NCBI RefSeq assembly: GCF_003991975.1
Contig: NZ_CP029822.1
Coordinates: forward strand, 620,001 to 684,000
Origin: Entomomonas moraniae
Lineage (GTDB): Bacteria > Pseudomonadota > Gammaproteobacteria > Pseudomonadales > Pseudomonadaceae
DNA: 64,000 nt
Direction: 5' to 3'
Shown piece after piece: positions 37,338-46,944 of the stretch. Positions within the stretch are counted from its first letter, which is position 1. Each line of letters begins with the position of its first letter. The position numbers were made by a program, and so were the translations under genes. Under the pieces are notes generated by a model. That model did no database searches and was not told the origin of the DNA. It saw nothing but the letters and a program-made list of their open reading frames with translations.

Positions 37338-38777
37338 ATGACTTCTTTAGGTAAAGCACTCTTGCTAAGTTTAGGGGTAATAACCGCTTTGCCAGTGCTA
37401 GCCTATGATGATTTGCCTACCTTAGGAGACTCATCATCATCGATTGTCTCTCCTCAGGAGGAGTATCAGCTAGGTCGGGCATGGTTAAGCTTATTGCGCT
37501 CACAAGTTCCGCGTATTAATGACCCGTTATCGAAAGAGTTTATAGAAATAAAAGTTAATCGGCTAGCGCAAAGTAGCCGTTTGCAAGATAGACGGCTGGA
37601 GTTTATTTTAATCAGAGATGCTGAGCTCAATGCTTTTGCCGCCCCCGGTGGTATTATTGGGGTGAATGGTGGGTTGTTTTTATCTGCACCTAATGAAGCA
37701 GAGTTTATGGGCGTATTAGCCCATGAATTGGCGCATTTATCACAACGCCATTTCGCTCGTGGCATTGCAGCACAGCAACAGTTACAAGTTCCGATGATGA
37801 CAGCTTTGTTGGTTGGTATTGTCGCTGCCGCCGCAGGTAGTCCTGATGCCGGAATGGCCACTATTTTAGGTTCACAAGCCGCGGCCTATCAAAATATGAT
37901 GAGTTTCTCACGAGCAAATGAGCAGGAGGCTGACCGTGTTGGTATTGAAACGCTGGCCAAAGCGGGTTATAGCGCGCAGGCAATGCCTGATTTGTTTGAA
38001 ATATTGATGAAAAAATATCGTTTTCAACAAATACCGCCAGAGTTCTTAATTACCCATCCACTGACAGAGTCTCGTATTGCAGACACCCGAAATAGGGCAG
38101 AGGGCTACCCTAAAAATGGTGTCCGAAATACATTAGAATACTCTTTGGTGCGAGCTAGAATACAGTCATTTTTTGAAGAGACGCCAGGTTCAAGCGTTCG
38201 CTTATTTAGAAGCTTACTTGAAAATAATCCTAATGATGAAGTATTACAATATGGCTTAGCTATCTCCTTATTAAAAAATAATAACCTATCTGCTGCGACC
38301 AATATACTTAAACAGTTATTAGCAAAATCACCCGATAATATATTTTATAATTTAGCCTATGTTGATTTGGATTTTTATCAAGGTAATTTGGCAGATGCTA
38401 ACCAACGCATTCAAAAAATGTTATTGGCTAACCCTAATAACTATCCTATTACCAAGGCTTATGTTGATTTATTAATGAAGCAAAAAGACTATCAGCAAGC
38501 CAATAGAATCATGGAGCGATTAGTACGAACTCGCCCTAATGACCCTGATATTTGGAATCAAGCGGTTGAGGTGAGAGGAAAGTCAGGTGATATTATTGGG
38601 GTGCACCAAGCGCAAGCACAATATTTATCGTTAACAGGGAATTTTGATACAGCACTTGAGCAGTTAAAGTTTGCACGCCAAAAAGCAGGTAATAGTTTTC
38701 AACAATTGGCGATGATCGATCAGCAAGCTAAAGAAATACGTACTATGCAAGAAACTGTGAAACAATTTTTACAATAG
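37338..38777 (+). CDS. bepA: BepA-like periplasmic M48 metalloprotease with TPR repeats
   Basis: 479 residues. A signal peptide ends near VLAYDD. The zinc site HELAH (residues 129-133) and the downstream NEQEADRVG glutamate ligand define an M48 protease; the C-terminal half from about 310 is made of tetratricopeptide repeats. BepA (YfgC) helps assemble or degrade LptD and other outer-membrane proteins. A TusA-family gene follows after seven bases, the same pairing as PA1005-PA1006 in P. aeruginosa. Confidence 0.92.
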   Translation: MTSLGKALLLSLGVITALPVLAYDDLPTLGDSSSSIVSPQEEYQLGRAWLSLLRSQVPRINDPLSKEFIEIKVNRLAQSSRLQDRRLEFILIRDAELNAFAAPGGIIGVNGGLFLSAPNEAEFMGVLAHELAHLSQRHFARGIAAQQQLQVPMMTALLVGIVAAAAGSPDAGMATILGSQAAAYQNMMSFSRANEQEADRVGIETLAKAGYSAQAMPDLFEILMKKYRFQQIPPEFLITHPLTESRIADTRNRAEGYPKNGVRNTLEYSLVRARIQSFFEETPGSSVRLFRSLLENNPNDEVLQYGLAISLLKNNNLSAATNILKQLLAKSPDNIFYNLAYVDLDFYQGNLADANQRIQKMLLANPNNYPITKAYVDLLMKQKDYQQANRIMERLVRTRPNDPDIWNQAVEVRGKSGDIIGVHQAQAQYLSLTGNFDTALEQLKFARQKAGNSFQQLAMIDQQAKEIRTMQETVKQFLQ

Positions 38778-38784
38778 GTTTTTA

Positions 38785-39021
38785 ATGATGGATATTAGTG
38801 TTAATGAAGTATTAGATACCACAGGGCTTACATGTCCATTGCCGTTATTAAAAGCAAAACAAGCTTTAGCCAATTTAAATGCAGGCGATGTATTAAAGGT
38901 GATTGCAACGGATGCGGGCAGTCAGCGAGATTTTAGAAGTTTTGCTAAATTGTCAGCCCATCAGTTACTTCATGAAGAAGCCGTTGATGGTATTTACAGT
39001 TATTGGTTAAAAAAGGGTTAA
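38785..39021 (+). CDS. TusA-family sulfur carrier (PA1006-like)
   Basis: 78 residues. The family motif is C-P-L-P with the sulfur-binding Cys in GLTCPLPLLKAKQAL, and VIATDAGSQRDFRSF is typical. TusA proteins pass persulfide sulfur in tRNA thiolation or cofactor synthesis. The pairing with bepA matches the P. aeruginosa PA1006 protein, linked to molybdenum cofactor homeostasis. A second ATG at 38788 is possible and changes little. Confidence 0.88.
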   Translation: MMDISVNEVLDTTGLTCPLPLLKAKQALANLNAGDVLKVIATDAGSQRDFRSFAKLSAHQLLHEEAVDGIYSYWLKKG

Positions 39022-39022
39022 T

Positions 39023-39052
39023 AAAAAAGGCTAGTATAACTAGCCTTTTTTA
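39023..39052. terminator. Bidirectional terminator between tusA-like and proS
   Basis: Stem AAAAAAGGCTAGT / ACTAGCCTTTTTT with a very short loop. T-runs on both strands serve the converging genes. Confidence 0.85.
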
Positions 39053-39062
39053 GTAGATTGCT

Positions 39063-40775
39063 TTATTTAATCAGAGTTTTTAGCTCATCTAAAATGTTTG
39101 CCAATGGCAAGTTTTTAGACTCTGACTCACAACGGTTCTTATATTCAAGCTGCCCTTCTTTGAGTCCACGATCACTGATAACAACACGGTGTGGAATACC
39201 AATAAGATCCATGTCTGAGAATTTAACCCCAGGGCTGGTTTTCTTATCACGATCATCGAGCAGTACTTCATAACCGAGTTTGTTCAGGTCATTGTAGAGC
39301 TTATCAGCGACTTCTTTAATTGCAGGGTCTTCGTATTTTAAAGCGACAATAGCAATTTGGAAAGGCGCCATAGCTTCTGGCCATAAAATACCACGGTCAT
39401 CATAGTTTTGCTCAATCGCAGCAGCAACCACACGAGAGACACCAATACCGTAGCAACCCATGGTGAGCTCAAGCGGTTTACCATTTTCAGCTAATACAGT
39501 GCAGTTCATTGAATGAGTATATTTTGTACCGAGTTGGAAAATGTGGCCTACTTCAATCCCACGACGAATAACTAATGAGCCTTTTCCATCTGGGCTAGGA
39601 TCACCTTCAACCACATTACGTAGGTCAGCAGTTTCAGGTAAAGCAAGGTCTCTTTCCCAATTAATGCCAAAGTAATGTTTCCCTTCAATATTAGCGCCAG
39701 CGCCAAAATCACTCATCATGGCAACAGAGCGGTCAATAATACAAGGAATTGCTAGATTAACAGGGCCTAATGAACCGGGGCCAGCACCAATAGCTGCTTG
39801 TATTTCATCTTCAGTTGCAAAAATGAGCGGGCTTGCAACTAATGGGTGATTAGCCGCTTTAATTTCGTTTAGTTGGTGGTCGCCCCTTATGACTAAGGCT
39901 ACTAATGACCCTTCTTCTGAACCTTTTGCAATTAAAGTCTTAACAGTTTTTTCAATCGGTAATTTAAACTGCTCAACTAAGGCATTAATGGTTTTACAAT
40001 CAGGAGTGTCAACTAATTGCATGTCTTTTGTTGGTGCAGGGCGACTAGTTTCACGAGGGATAGCTTCTGCTTTTTCAATATTAGCAGCATAGTCTGATGT
40101 ATCACTGAAGACGATATCATCTTCCCCTGAGTCAGCAAGTACATGGAACTCATGTGAGCCGGAACCGCCTATAGAACCGTTGTCTGCTTGTACAGGACGG
40201 AAATCCAATCCTAAACGACTAAAAATATTTGAGTAGGCACGGTACATATCATCATAAGTTAATTGCAAAGACGCTTGGTCAGTATGGAACGAGTAAGCAT
40301 CTTTCATTAAAAACTCACGTCCACGCATTAAACCAAAGCGGGGGCGGATTTCATCACGAAACTTAGTTTGAATCTGGTAAAGTGTTAGGGGCAGTTGTTT
40401 GTAGCTACTGACTTCATTGCGGACTAAATCAGTAACAACTTCTTCGTGGGTAGGGCCAAAACAAAACTCGCGTTGATGGCGATCTTTAAGGCGTAGAAGT
40501 TCAGGACCGTATTGTTCCCAGCGTGTTGACTCAACCCAAAGTTCTGCTGGTTGTACCGCAGGCATAAGAATTTCTTGTGCGCCAATGGCGTTCATTTCTT
40601 CTCTGACCACTTTTTCTACTTTACGCAAAACACGTAAACCCAGCGGTAACCATGTATAAAGGCCGGCGGCTAACTTACGTACCATGCCAGCACGTAACAT
40701 GAGTTGATGGCTGATAACCACTGCATCTGCAGGTGTTTCTTTCACTGTGGGGAGTAAATATTGACTAGTACGCAT
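39063..40775 (-). CDS. proS: Prolyl-tRNA synthetase
   Basis: 570 residues, the bacterial type. It charges tRNA-Pro and edits Ala-tRNA-Pro. Class II motif 1 ([27 protein letters not shown] in part: [14 protein letters not shown]), motif 2 ([23 protein letters not shown] in part: [16 protein letters not shown]) and motif 3 (GCYGIGVSR) are present. The editing INS domain lies between about 225 and 400 and a C-terminal anticodon-binding domain follows. It is monocistronic with a shared terminator. Confidence 0.97.
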   Translation of the reverse strand: MRTSQYLLPTVKETPADAVVISHQLMLRAGMVRKLAAGLYTWLPLGLRVLRKVEKVVREEMNAIGAQEILMPAVQPAELWVESTRWEQYGPELLRLKDRHQREFCFGPTHEEVVTDLVRNEVSSYKQLPLTLYQIQTKFRDEIRPRFGLMRGREFLMKDAYSFHTDQASLQLTYDDMYRAYSNIFSRLGLDFRPVQADNGSIGGSGSHEFHVLADSGEDDIVFSDTSDYAANIEKAEAIPRETSRPAPTKDMQLVDTPDCKTINALVEQFKLPIEKTVKTLIAKGSEEGSLVALVIRGDHQLNEIKAANHPLVASPLIFATEDEIQAAIGAGPGSLGPVNLAIPCIIDRSVAMMSDFGAGANIEGKHYFGINWERDLALPETADLRNVVEGDPSPDGKGSLVIRRGIEVGHIFQLGTKYTHSMNCTVLAENGKPLELTMGCYGIGVSRVVAAAIEQNYDDRGILWPEAMAPFQIAIVALKYEDPAIKEVADKLYNDLNKLGYEVLLDDRDKKTSPGVKFSDMDLIGIPHRVVISDRGLKEGQLEYKNRCESESKNLPLANILDELKTLIK

Positions 40776-40960
40776 GTTATGTTCACATAAATGAGGTTAG
40801 AAAAGGATCATTTTATAGGTTGACTAGCATCGCATTCAATAGCAAAAGTAAAAGAAATAGATATATTTTTGATTAACTACTTTTATCTCATCAGTTAAAG
40901 CATTACAATGCGCTGCTTGTGAGGGTTGGTGCTGGTTTTTTGCTAGGGTATTTATTTGTA

Positions 40961-41497
40961 ATGCGTCGCTTGTTTAACTTTTTATTTATTTTAATGGTCT
41001 TTATTAGCGGTAGTCTTTGGGCTAATGATGGTATGGCTCAGTCGAGTGTTATTACAACAACAAAAATAAGACCTACCATTGACAAGGTTTTGGTTGAAAA
41101 GTCAAAACGTAAACTGTATTTGATGAGCGGTAGAAATGTTATTAAAACGTATAATATTTCATTAGGTAAAAAACCTGTTGGCCCTAAAGTGATGGAGGGC
41201 GATAAGCGAACACCTGAAGGCTTGTATTGGATCGACTGGCGTAAGCAGAGTGATAAGTTTAATTTAGCAATGCATATCTCATACCCTAATTCTAGAGATG
41301 TTGTTCAAGCAAAAAAACAAGGCGTTTCGCCGGGCAGCATGATCATGATTCATGGTACACCCATTGATCAAGAGTATCCTGAGTGGTATTTTCGAGGATT
41401 AAATTGGACTGATGGCTGTATCGCTATGATGAATTGGGACATGAAAGAGGTGTGGAGTCTTGTAAAAGACGGCACGTTGATTGAGATTAGGCCTTAA
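40961..41497 (+). CDS. L,D-transpeptidase-family protein (YkuD domain)
   Basis: 178 residues. A signal peptide (MRRLFNFLF, hydrophobic core, cut near SLWA or GMAQ) is followed by a single YkuD domain. Catalytic parts are MIMIHGTPID with the His and LNWTDGCIAMMN with the Cys. It should act on peptidoglycan in the periplasm, either cross-linking or trimming. I start at the ATG at 40961 for the signal peptide; an in-frame GTG at 40919 has no ribosome site. A clear ribosome site is not visible for either start. Confidence 0.85.
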   Translation: MRRLFNFLFILMVFISGSLWANDGMAQSSVITTTKIRPTIDKVLVEKSKRKLYLMSGRNVIKTYNISLGKKPVGPKVMEGDKRTPEGLYWIDWRKQSDKFNLAMHISYPNSRDVVQAKKQGVSPGSMIMIHGTPIDQEYPEWYFRGLNWTDGCIAMMNWDMKEVWSLVKDGTLIEIRP

Positions 41498-41586
41498 AGA
41501 ATAATACATACTAGCGTTTAAGGCTTATTGTTAATTTTTACATTGTCTATTCATGATGTAAACAATGGTCCATGGAGGATATATTC

Positions 41587-42092
41587 ATGAAGTATTCCAA
41601 TCGTTGAGTTATTAGTTTTTTAGTCATAGATCTTGCCATTTATGGTTGTTCGCCAAAGATTTATTAATCTAGTTAATGATTATTCGCTATATTTTTTACA
41701 TAAATAGTTGATTTACTTAAGTGGTACGTTGGTTTTTTGTATGATGACGCTTGCTGTTATCTTAACGGCATGTTTTAGTTTAGTTAGTTAACTCATTATG
41801 AAAGTCATCGTCATATTGCGATATGGTATTGTGTAAAAAGTGAGCTTTCAGAACAGTTTCATCATGATTTAGCCACTATTTGTCAGTAAGCATAGGCTGA
41901 TTTATATTATATTAATTCTTTAGTAAAGAATGACTTACTTGAACAGTTAGAACAATGTATTGCCCATAATGAAAAGAGGGTAAGCATCTTTTTTGTGGAC
42001 CTGAATCTTTATTGGATGCTATAAAAGGGTTGTTAAAGTGTAAAAATATAGGCGTAACTTGTTTGCATTGTGATCATTTCAATATGTGTTAA
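41587..42092 (+). pseudogene. Ferric reductase-like flavoprotein remnant
   Basis: Several frames carry scraps in order. They are an N-terminal MKYSNR with a hydrophobic piece, then HYESHRHIAIWYCVKSEL, DLYYINSLVKNDLLEQLEQCIAH, then CGPESLLDAIKGLL and a C-terminal HCDHFNM. The last parts match the NAD(P)H-binding end of ferric reductase-like membrane flavoproteins (F-C-G-P near the end and a terminal H-Y-E-x-F). Most of the membrane part is deleted and stops and shifts fill the rest. It represents loss of an iron- or quinone-linked reductase. Confidence 0.65.
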
Positions 42093-42116
42093 ACCGAGGT
42101 GTTGAAGCATAAATAA

Positions 42117-42153
42117 AAAAACCTAGAGAGCTAATGGATTCTCTAGGTTTTTT
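42117..42153. terminator. Bidirectional terminator
   Basis: Stem AAAACCTAGAGA / TCTCTAGGTTTT, with T-runs on both sides. It ends the LOG-family gene at 42169 on the minus strand. Confidence 0.85.
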
Positions 42154-42168
42154 ATAGTTAAGATGAGG

Positions 42169-43236
42169 TTAGTGAGACCAGTTTTGAGGTAAGTTAATAT
42201 AGTCGATCAACTCTCTTAGTCGGCCATGTAATTTACCAGTAAAAGAGAAGAGCAGGTAAGTAAGATGCTTAAACTCATCCTCTTTAAAGCTCTCAGCATA
42301 CGCTTGCTGTGTAAACTGGCTACCACTTATATCTTTGAAGTTTTCATTAATATAGGATAATGCATCGTTTGTTAATGCATGGTTTAATCTCAGTGCGAAT
42401 GTGTCTTTAAACCAGCGGCTAGAGTTAAAGTTTTTATAAAACTGCAATATTTCCTGTGTGGCCTCTTCTGAGGTATGTACAAGTTTCATGAGCTTCATAT
42501 CACTGGGCACAATATAGTGTTCATCTTTTAAATGTTTTTCAAAATAGCTGATAGCATCTTTCCAGTACGAGCTTCCATGTGTTTCTAGCATAATAACGGG
42601 AATCAGTGGTGTTTTTCCCGTTTGAATAAGGGTTAAAACTTCCATTGCTTCATCCCAAGTACCAAACCCACCAGGGCATAATACGATAGCTTCTGTTTCT
42701 TTCACAAAGAATAATTTGCGAATAAAAAAGAATTGGAAGGTTACCAGAGCATCGCTGTCTCTCATGGTTTTATTGGCATGTTGCTCAAAAGGCAGCTTGA
42801 TGTTAAAGCCGAGAGCATTATTTTCGCCAGCCCCTTCGTGGGCAGCGGCCATGATACCATTACCCGCACCAGTGATGACAATAAAACCATTATCAGCTAA
42901 TAATTTTCCTAACTCTTTTGCTTGTTGATAAAGTGGATTAGTTACTGGTGTACGAGCTGATCCAAAAACAGTAACTTTTCGATGCCGTTTAAAGCGTTCA
43001 AGCAAAGTAAAACCTTGCTCCATCTCGGTGAGGGCATTTTTAGCTATTTTTGTATCCCAATGGCTACGTTCAGCTTGGACAAGTCGGGTAGCGGCTAAAA
43101 AAAGTTCTTTATAAAGAGCATGTTCCTTCGCACCACTCGGTAATGCAAGGTTAAGGAGTTCGTCAATTTTTTTATTAAGCTCTGTTGAGCTGGCAGAGTG
43201 GTGCCTATTTAACTCATTATCATGTTCGTTCATCAT
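42169..43236 (-). CDS. LOG-family (Rossmann-fold) protein
   Basis: 355 residues. The LOG signature P-G-G-F-G-T-W-D-E and TGAGNGIMAAAHEGAG place it among the nucleotide 5'-monophosphate nucleosidases, formerly called lysine decarboxylase-like. These cleave the base from nucleotide monophosphates. The N-terminal helical extension and the C-terminal 100 residues make it longer than the plant-like LOG (about 200), nearer to a long bacterial branch. The precise substrate is unknown. Its start is one of two adjacent ATGs. Confidence 0.88.
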   Translation of the reverse strand: MMNEHDNELNRHHSASSTELNKKIDELLNLALPSGAKEHALYKELFLAATRLVQAERSHWDTKIAKNALTEMEQGFTLLERFKRHRKVTVFGSARTPVTNPLYQQAKELGKLLADNGFIVITGAGNGIMAAAHEGAGENNALGFNIKLPFEQHANKTMRDSDALVTFQFFFIRKLFFVKETEAIVLCPGGFGTWDEAMEVLTLIQTGKTPLIPVIMLETHGSSYWKDAISYFEKHLKDEHYIVPSDMKLMKLVHTSEEATQEILQFYKNFNSSRWFKDTFALRLNHALTNDALSYINENFKDISGSQFTQQAYAESFKEDEFKHLTYLLFSFTGKLHGRLRELIDYINLPQNWSH

Positions 43237-43320
43237 TGTATTATCCTAACACTTGAGAGTGTCTTATTTTTAAAGGAAGTATGCTAGTGTGTTATAGGAG
43301 ATGTGTCAATTAAGAAGGGG

Positions 43321-43350
43321 AGGTTAAGGTGTAATAAACCACCTTAACCT
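43321..43350 (-). terminator. Probable terminator after proP
   Basis: An 11-bp perfect stem AGGTTAAGGTG / CACCTTAACCT, 8 bases beyond the proP stop. The T tract after it on the minus strand is weak (CCCCTTCTTAATT), so termination may be partial. Confidence 0.5.
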
Positions 43351-43357
43351 AGTTGTG

Positions 43358-44860
43358 CTAATTTAGTTTAGGATGTTGCTCGATGAGCTGTTCTCTTTTT
43401 TCTGTGAGTGCGTCAATTTGTGCTGTAAGATCTTCTACTTTTGCTTCAATACTATCATGATGCTCTTGTAAAAGTTCTTTAGCTTCAGCCTTATCAGAAG
43501 CAGCTGGTGTTGCTCCACGTAAAGGTTTATTTGCTGTTTCTTTTGTAAAGGAGATAGCAACAAAACCAATCACTGCAACAATCATTAAGTAATATGCAGG
43601 CATCATTAAATTTTGGGTAACTTCAATTAGCCATTGAGCAATGAGCGGTGTGGTACCACAAAATAATGAAACTGAAATATTAAATGAAATAGCTAATGCA
43701 CTATAACGGATGCTTGTAGGAAATAGTGCAGGTAACGTAGAAGCCATTACGCCAGTAAGTAAACTGAGGAGTACGCCAAGTATCATAAGCCCTGTAAAGA
43801 TATAGATAACATCATCATGCATAATGAGATGGAAACTAGGGATCGCAAGGAAAAATAAACCGAACGAAGCAATGGTAATCAGTGGTTTTCTACCAACTTT
43901 ATCACTCAGTAAGCCAATAAAAGGCTGTACACATAACATACAGATCATAATCACAATAATTAAGATCACTCCATGGCTTTCAGAGTAATGTAAGTTACTA
44001 CTTAAATAACTTGGCATATAGGTTAATAGCATGTAGTAGGTCACATTCCATACAATCACAAGTCCCATACAAATGAGTAGTGGTTGCCAATGGCGAGTAA
44101 CTATCTCTTTAAGTGATATTTTACTAATACCATGCTCAGCATCTGACTGTTGTTTTTCTTGCATTTTTTCAAAGGCAGGCGTTTCGTCAATATTACTCCT
44201 TAGATAAAGTCCTATCAGACCAAGAGGGCCTGCAAGAAGGAAGGGTATTCTCCACCCCCATTCAAGCATTTTTTCATCACCAAGAAGGTGTGTAATCAGT
44301 GTAACTAGACCTGCCCCTACTAAAAAACCAGCGGTAGAGCCAAAGTCTAACCAACTTCCCATGAATCCACGCTTACGATCAGGAGAGTATTCAGCGATGA
44401 AAATGGTTGCTCCTGTGTATTCACCACCGGTGGAGAAGCCTTGCAAAAGACGGCAGCAAAGCAGCAATATGGGTGCCCAAATGCCGATACTTGCGTAGCC
44501 AGGAATGAGTCCTATACAAAAGGTACTGATAGCCATAATAATAATGGTGGTTGCCAATATTTTTTGACGACCAAGTTTATCCCCTAACAGGCCGAAAAAT
44601 ATTCCACCAACAGGACGAATAATAAATGCGACAGCAAATGTGGCCAGTGCCGCTAATATTTGAGTTGAACCTGATGTTTCGGGAAAGAAGACTTTACCAA
44701 GGGTGACAGCAATAAAGCCGTAAACACCGAAATCGAACCATTCCATTGCATTGCCAAGAGCCGAAGCGGCAACTGCTTTCTTTAGTTTTTTGTTATCAAT
44801 GATGGTAATATCATTAATTTTTAATTCTTTATTGTGGGGTGATATTAAATCCACTGGCAT
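43358..44860 (-). CDS. proP: ProP-like osmoprotectant:H+ symporter (MFS, MHS family)
   Basis: 500 residues, the length of E. coli ProP. Twelve membrane helices start after residue 30 (SALGNAMEWFDFGVYGF is the MHS hallmark; GDKLGRQKIL and DKVGRKPL are the loop 2-3 and 8-9 motifs). The C-terminal 45 residues form a charged heptad helix like the coiled coil through which ProP senses osmolality. It should import proline and glycine betaine under osmotic stress. An unusual palindrome lies upstream (45086-45105). Confidence 0.9.
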   Translation of the reverse strand: MPVDLISPHNKELKINDITIIDNKKLKKAVAASALGNAMEWFDFGVYGFIAVTLGKVFFPETSGSTQILAALATFAVAFIIRPVGGIFFGLLGDKLGRQKILATTIIIMAISTFCIGLIPGYASIGIWAPILLLCCRLLQGFSTGGEYTGATIFIAEYSPDRKRGFMGSWLDFGSTAGFLVGAGLVTLITHLLGDEKMLEWGWRIPFLLAGPLGLIGLYLRSNIDETPAFEKMQEKQQSDAEHGISKISLKEIVTRHWQPLLICMGLVIVWNVTYYMLLTYMPSYLSSNLHYSESHGVILIIVIMICMLCVQPFIGLLSDKVGRKPLITIASFGLFFLAIPSFHLIMHDDVIYIFTGLMILGVLLSLLTGVMASTLPALFPTSIRYSALAISFNISVSLFCGTTPLIAQWLIEVTQNLMMPAYYLMIVAVIGFVAISFTKETANKPLRGATPAASDKAEAKELLQEHHDSIEAKVEDLTAQIDALTEKREQLIEQHPKLN

Positions 44861-45077
44861 ACGTTTTCCTCTATAAGGTGGAACAAGACAAGTGGCAATC
44901 TACTGATTAAGTTGAAACAGATACAAGCGAACAAACAAGAAGAGAATATTATTTAATATGTTCATAGCTAGCTGAGAGCTAGAGGCGTATCTAAAATGCG
45001 CCGAGAGTTTGTCTTGTGACGTTAATTTTAAAAGCAACACACCTTAAAATAAGTTAGCGATAATACTCTCTTTCATC

Positions 45078-45107
45078 ATTATACCACAAAAAGTGCACTT
45101 TTTGTAA
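45078..45107 (-). promoter_or_regulatory. Palindromic operator candidate overlapping a promoter upstream of proP
   Basis: ACAAAAAGTGCACTTTTTGT at 45086-45105 is a perfect 20-bp inverted repeat. On the minus strand it is followed at once by a TATAAT (45083-45078), with the palindrome covering the spacer and -35 region, where a repressor or activator would bind. Transcription would run leftward into proP with a leader of about 210 bases. The -35 itself is poor, which would suit an activator. The palindrome lacks a T-run after it, so a plain terminator for the upstream operon is less likely. Confidence 0.45.
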
Positions 45108-45158
45108 AATACATAATTAGTCTTATAATTAAAAATCATGCAGTGCTTTCAAAAAATA

Positions 45159-45716
45159 TTATAAGACTGGATTTAAAAAGCCCCTGTATTCGAGCAGTAT
45201 ACCAATCAAGGGAAGTTCTGCCTTGGCAATAAATTGATAGGTTCCTTTCTCATCAATCCCTTCATTGGCAATAATTTTAGGGGACAAGAAAGAGGGCAGT
45301 TTCACACCAAGTAACGAGCAGTATTGGAGCCTCCAACACAGCCAATTATCAGCTAGCTCTAATTTATAATGTTGCTTAATCAGGCCAAAGCTTTCGCTCA
45401 TGAGTTGAGGATTTTTTTTATCAATCATCAGTAGTGATGAAAATTTTTTATTACCAAAGCTTCTACTCCAACGTTCATTCCCTTGGTCAGTGTAGTAAAC
45501 ACTAACAGTAATCGGTAGGTTATTTCCTGGTTTTGGAAACCCCATAAAGGTGCGTATGATTTTGGCTAAAACATTATTAGAGCCCGTAGCATTAACATAC
45601 CCCTTCCATAAATGGACGGGGGTATCATGAAATTGTTTAATTGCTGCTGGGAGTTCTTCATATTGCTTTCCCAATAGCTTTGCAAATAGATTAGAAGGCT
45701 TATTCTCTGTTGTCAT
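45159..45716 (-). CDS. DUF4166 domain protein
   Basis: 185 residues. The pattern of an early L-x-G-x-x-Y-x-x-L-P-x-x-I-K-Q-F-H, then a GFP-like loop (TFMGFPKPGNNLPITV), W-x-R-x-F-G-N-K-K-F and LPSFLSPKIIANE, is that of DUF4166, a family of unknown function often fused to or near NAD-binding saccharopine dehydrogenase-like proteins. It begins two bases after hslO ends, so the two are one operon. No signal peptide is visible. Confidence 0.82.
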   Translation of the reverse strand: MTTENKPSNLFAKLLGKQYEELPAAIKQFHDTPVHLWKGYVNATGSNNVLAKIIRTFMGFPKPGNNLPITVSVYYTDQGNERWSRSFGNKKFSSLLMIDKKNPQLMSESFGLIKQHYKLELADNWLCWRLQYCSLLGVKLPSFLSPKIIANEGIDEKGTYQFIAKAELPLIGILLEYRGFLNPVL

Positions 45717-45718
45717 GA

Positions 45719-46612
45719 TTAGTGTTTCGTTTCAGATGGAGGTTCACTGCTGCCATCCTTAAATAGTTGAATGACATCCGCCTTATCAAACGTATAGTGT
45801 TGGTTACAGAATTGGCAATCAATCATAATATGACCATTTTGCTCTGCTATCAAAGCTAAAGCATCATCTAATCCTAGGCTACGTAATGCATTGGCTGATC
45901 TAGAGCGTGAACAGCTACATTGAAATTTTATAGGTTGTGCATCAAAGAGACGAATATCTTCTTCATGATACAGACGATGTAGAATAGTTGCATGAGGTGT
46001 TGATAAAAACTCATCAGTTGTTAATGAGTTTGCAAGTGTTGTAAGGTGTTGCCATGTTGCGCTCCTTTGCTCTGTATCATGCTGCTTTTCTTCGGGAAGC
46101 GACTGGATAAGCATTCCACCTGCTTTTTTGCCATCAGCACACAGCCAAAAAAAGGTAGGCAGTTGTTCTGAGCTTGCAAAGTAGTTAGAAAGACTTGTAG
46201 AAAGAGAGTCTCCCTCGAGTGCTACAACGCCTTGGTAACGTTTTCCTTGGGTAGGGTCAACGGTTAGCGTCAAAATACCATTGGGCATTAACTCGTTCAA
46301 GCTCATGTTGTTATCGATTTGCTCTTCCTCATAACGAGCTATACCGCGTATTTCTCGCTGGCTATTACACTCAACCATTAATAAAGGCAGTGGGCCTTCG
46401 GAGCGAACTTGTAATACTAATACCCCATCAAACTTTAATGTGCCACAAAGAAGGGCGCTGGCGGCTAATAGTTCACCTAACAAATTAGCAACCACGGGAG
46501 GATAGTTGTGTCGTTTTAGTACTTCGTGGTAACTTTGCTCTAGGGAGACAAACTCACCTTTGGCATCTAGGTTTTCAAATAAAAAACGTTGGGTTATGTC
46601 TTGTTTTGTCAT
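45719..46612 (-). CDS. hslO: Hsp33 redox-regulated chaperonin
   Basis: 297 residues. Hsp33 is a holdase that oxidants switch on: four zinc-bound cysteines form disulfides and the linker unfolds. The C-terminal zinc site is visible as C-S-C-S and C-Q-F-C, about 33 residues apart. The N-terminal domain has the FDGVLVLQVRSEGPLPLLMVE stretch (core LVLQVRSEGPLPLL). It is the first gene of an operon with the DUF4166 gene. Confidence 0.95.
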   Translation of the reverse strand: MTKQDITQRFLFENLDAKGEFVSLEQSYHEVLKRHNYPPVVANLLGELLAASALLCGTLKFDGVLVLQVRSEGPLPLLMVECNSQREIRGIARYEEEQIDNNMSLNELMPNGILTLTVDPTQGKRYQGVVALEGDSLSTSLSNYFASSEQLPTFFWLCADGKKAGGMLIQSLPEEKQHDTEQRSATWQHLTTLANSLTTDEFLSTPHATILHRLYHEEDIRLFDAQPIKFQCSCSRSRSANALRSLGLDDALALIAEQNGHIMIDCQFCNQHYTFDKADVIQLFKDGSSEPPSETKH

Positions 46613-46944
46613 GGTAGTTTTAAGTATTGGCTAATTAAATTGATAGTTTTACTTATTAAAATAGTAAACTATTAGTAAGTATAAGCTAACCGTATTATAT
46701 ACGTGTTTAGTTTAAAGATAGCCTTTATATATGGGTTATTGCACCTGATTACAAGGTATATAGCAAGCAAAATAAATAAAGCCTTTATTATTTACTGTTG
46801 CTAAGAGTATTTGTTGTGGTTAAATGTTGTATGGATATTTTTCCTGTGGTTTAAGACATACCTATTATTTGGATGTTGCTATTGTTTGTTATCTTATAGA
46901 GCAGTTAAACTAAGCGTTGTATTTTATTAAGAGAAGAAGTCAAA
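46613..46944. other. Divergent intergenic region between hslO and dgkA
   Basis: 330 bases with no gene. It must hold the promoters for hslO (minus) and dgkA (plus). I see A+T-rich sequence but no promoter good enough to name and no RNA or repeat. Confidence 0.4.

Noticed and set aside
37466-37861. A 131-codon minus-strand frame inside bepA
   Set aside because: It is a shadow of the bepA coding strand, with an Ala/Ser-rich composition explained by that gene.
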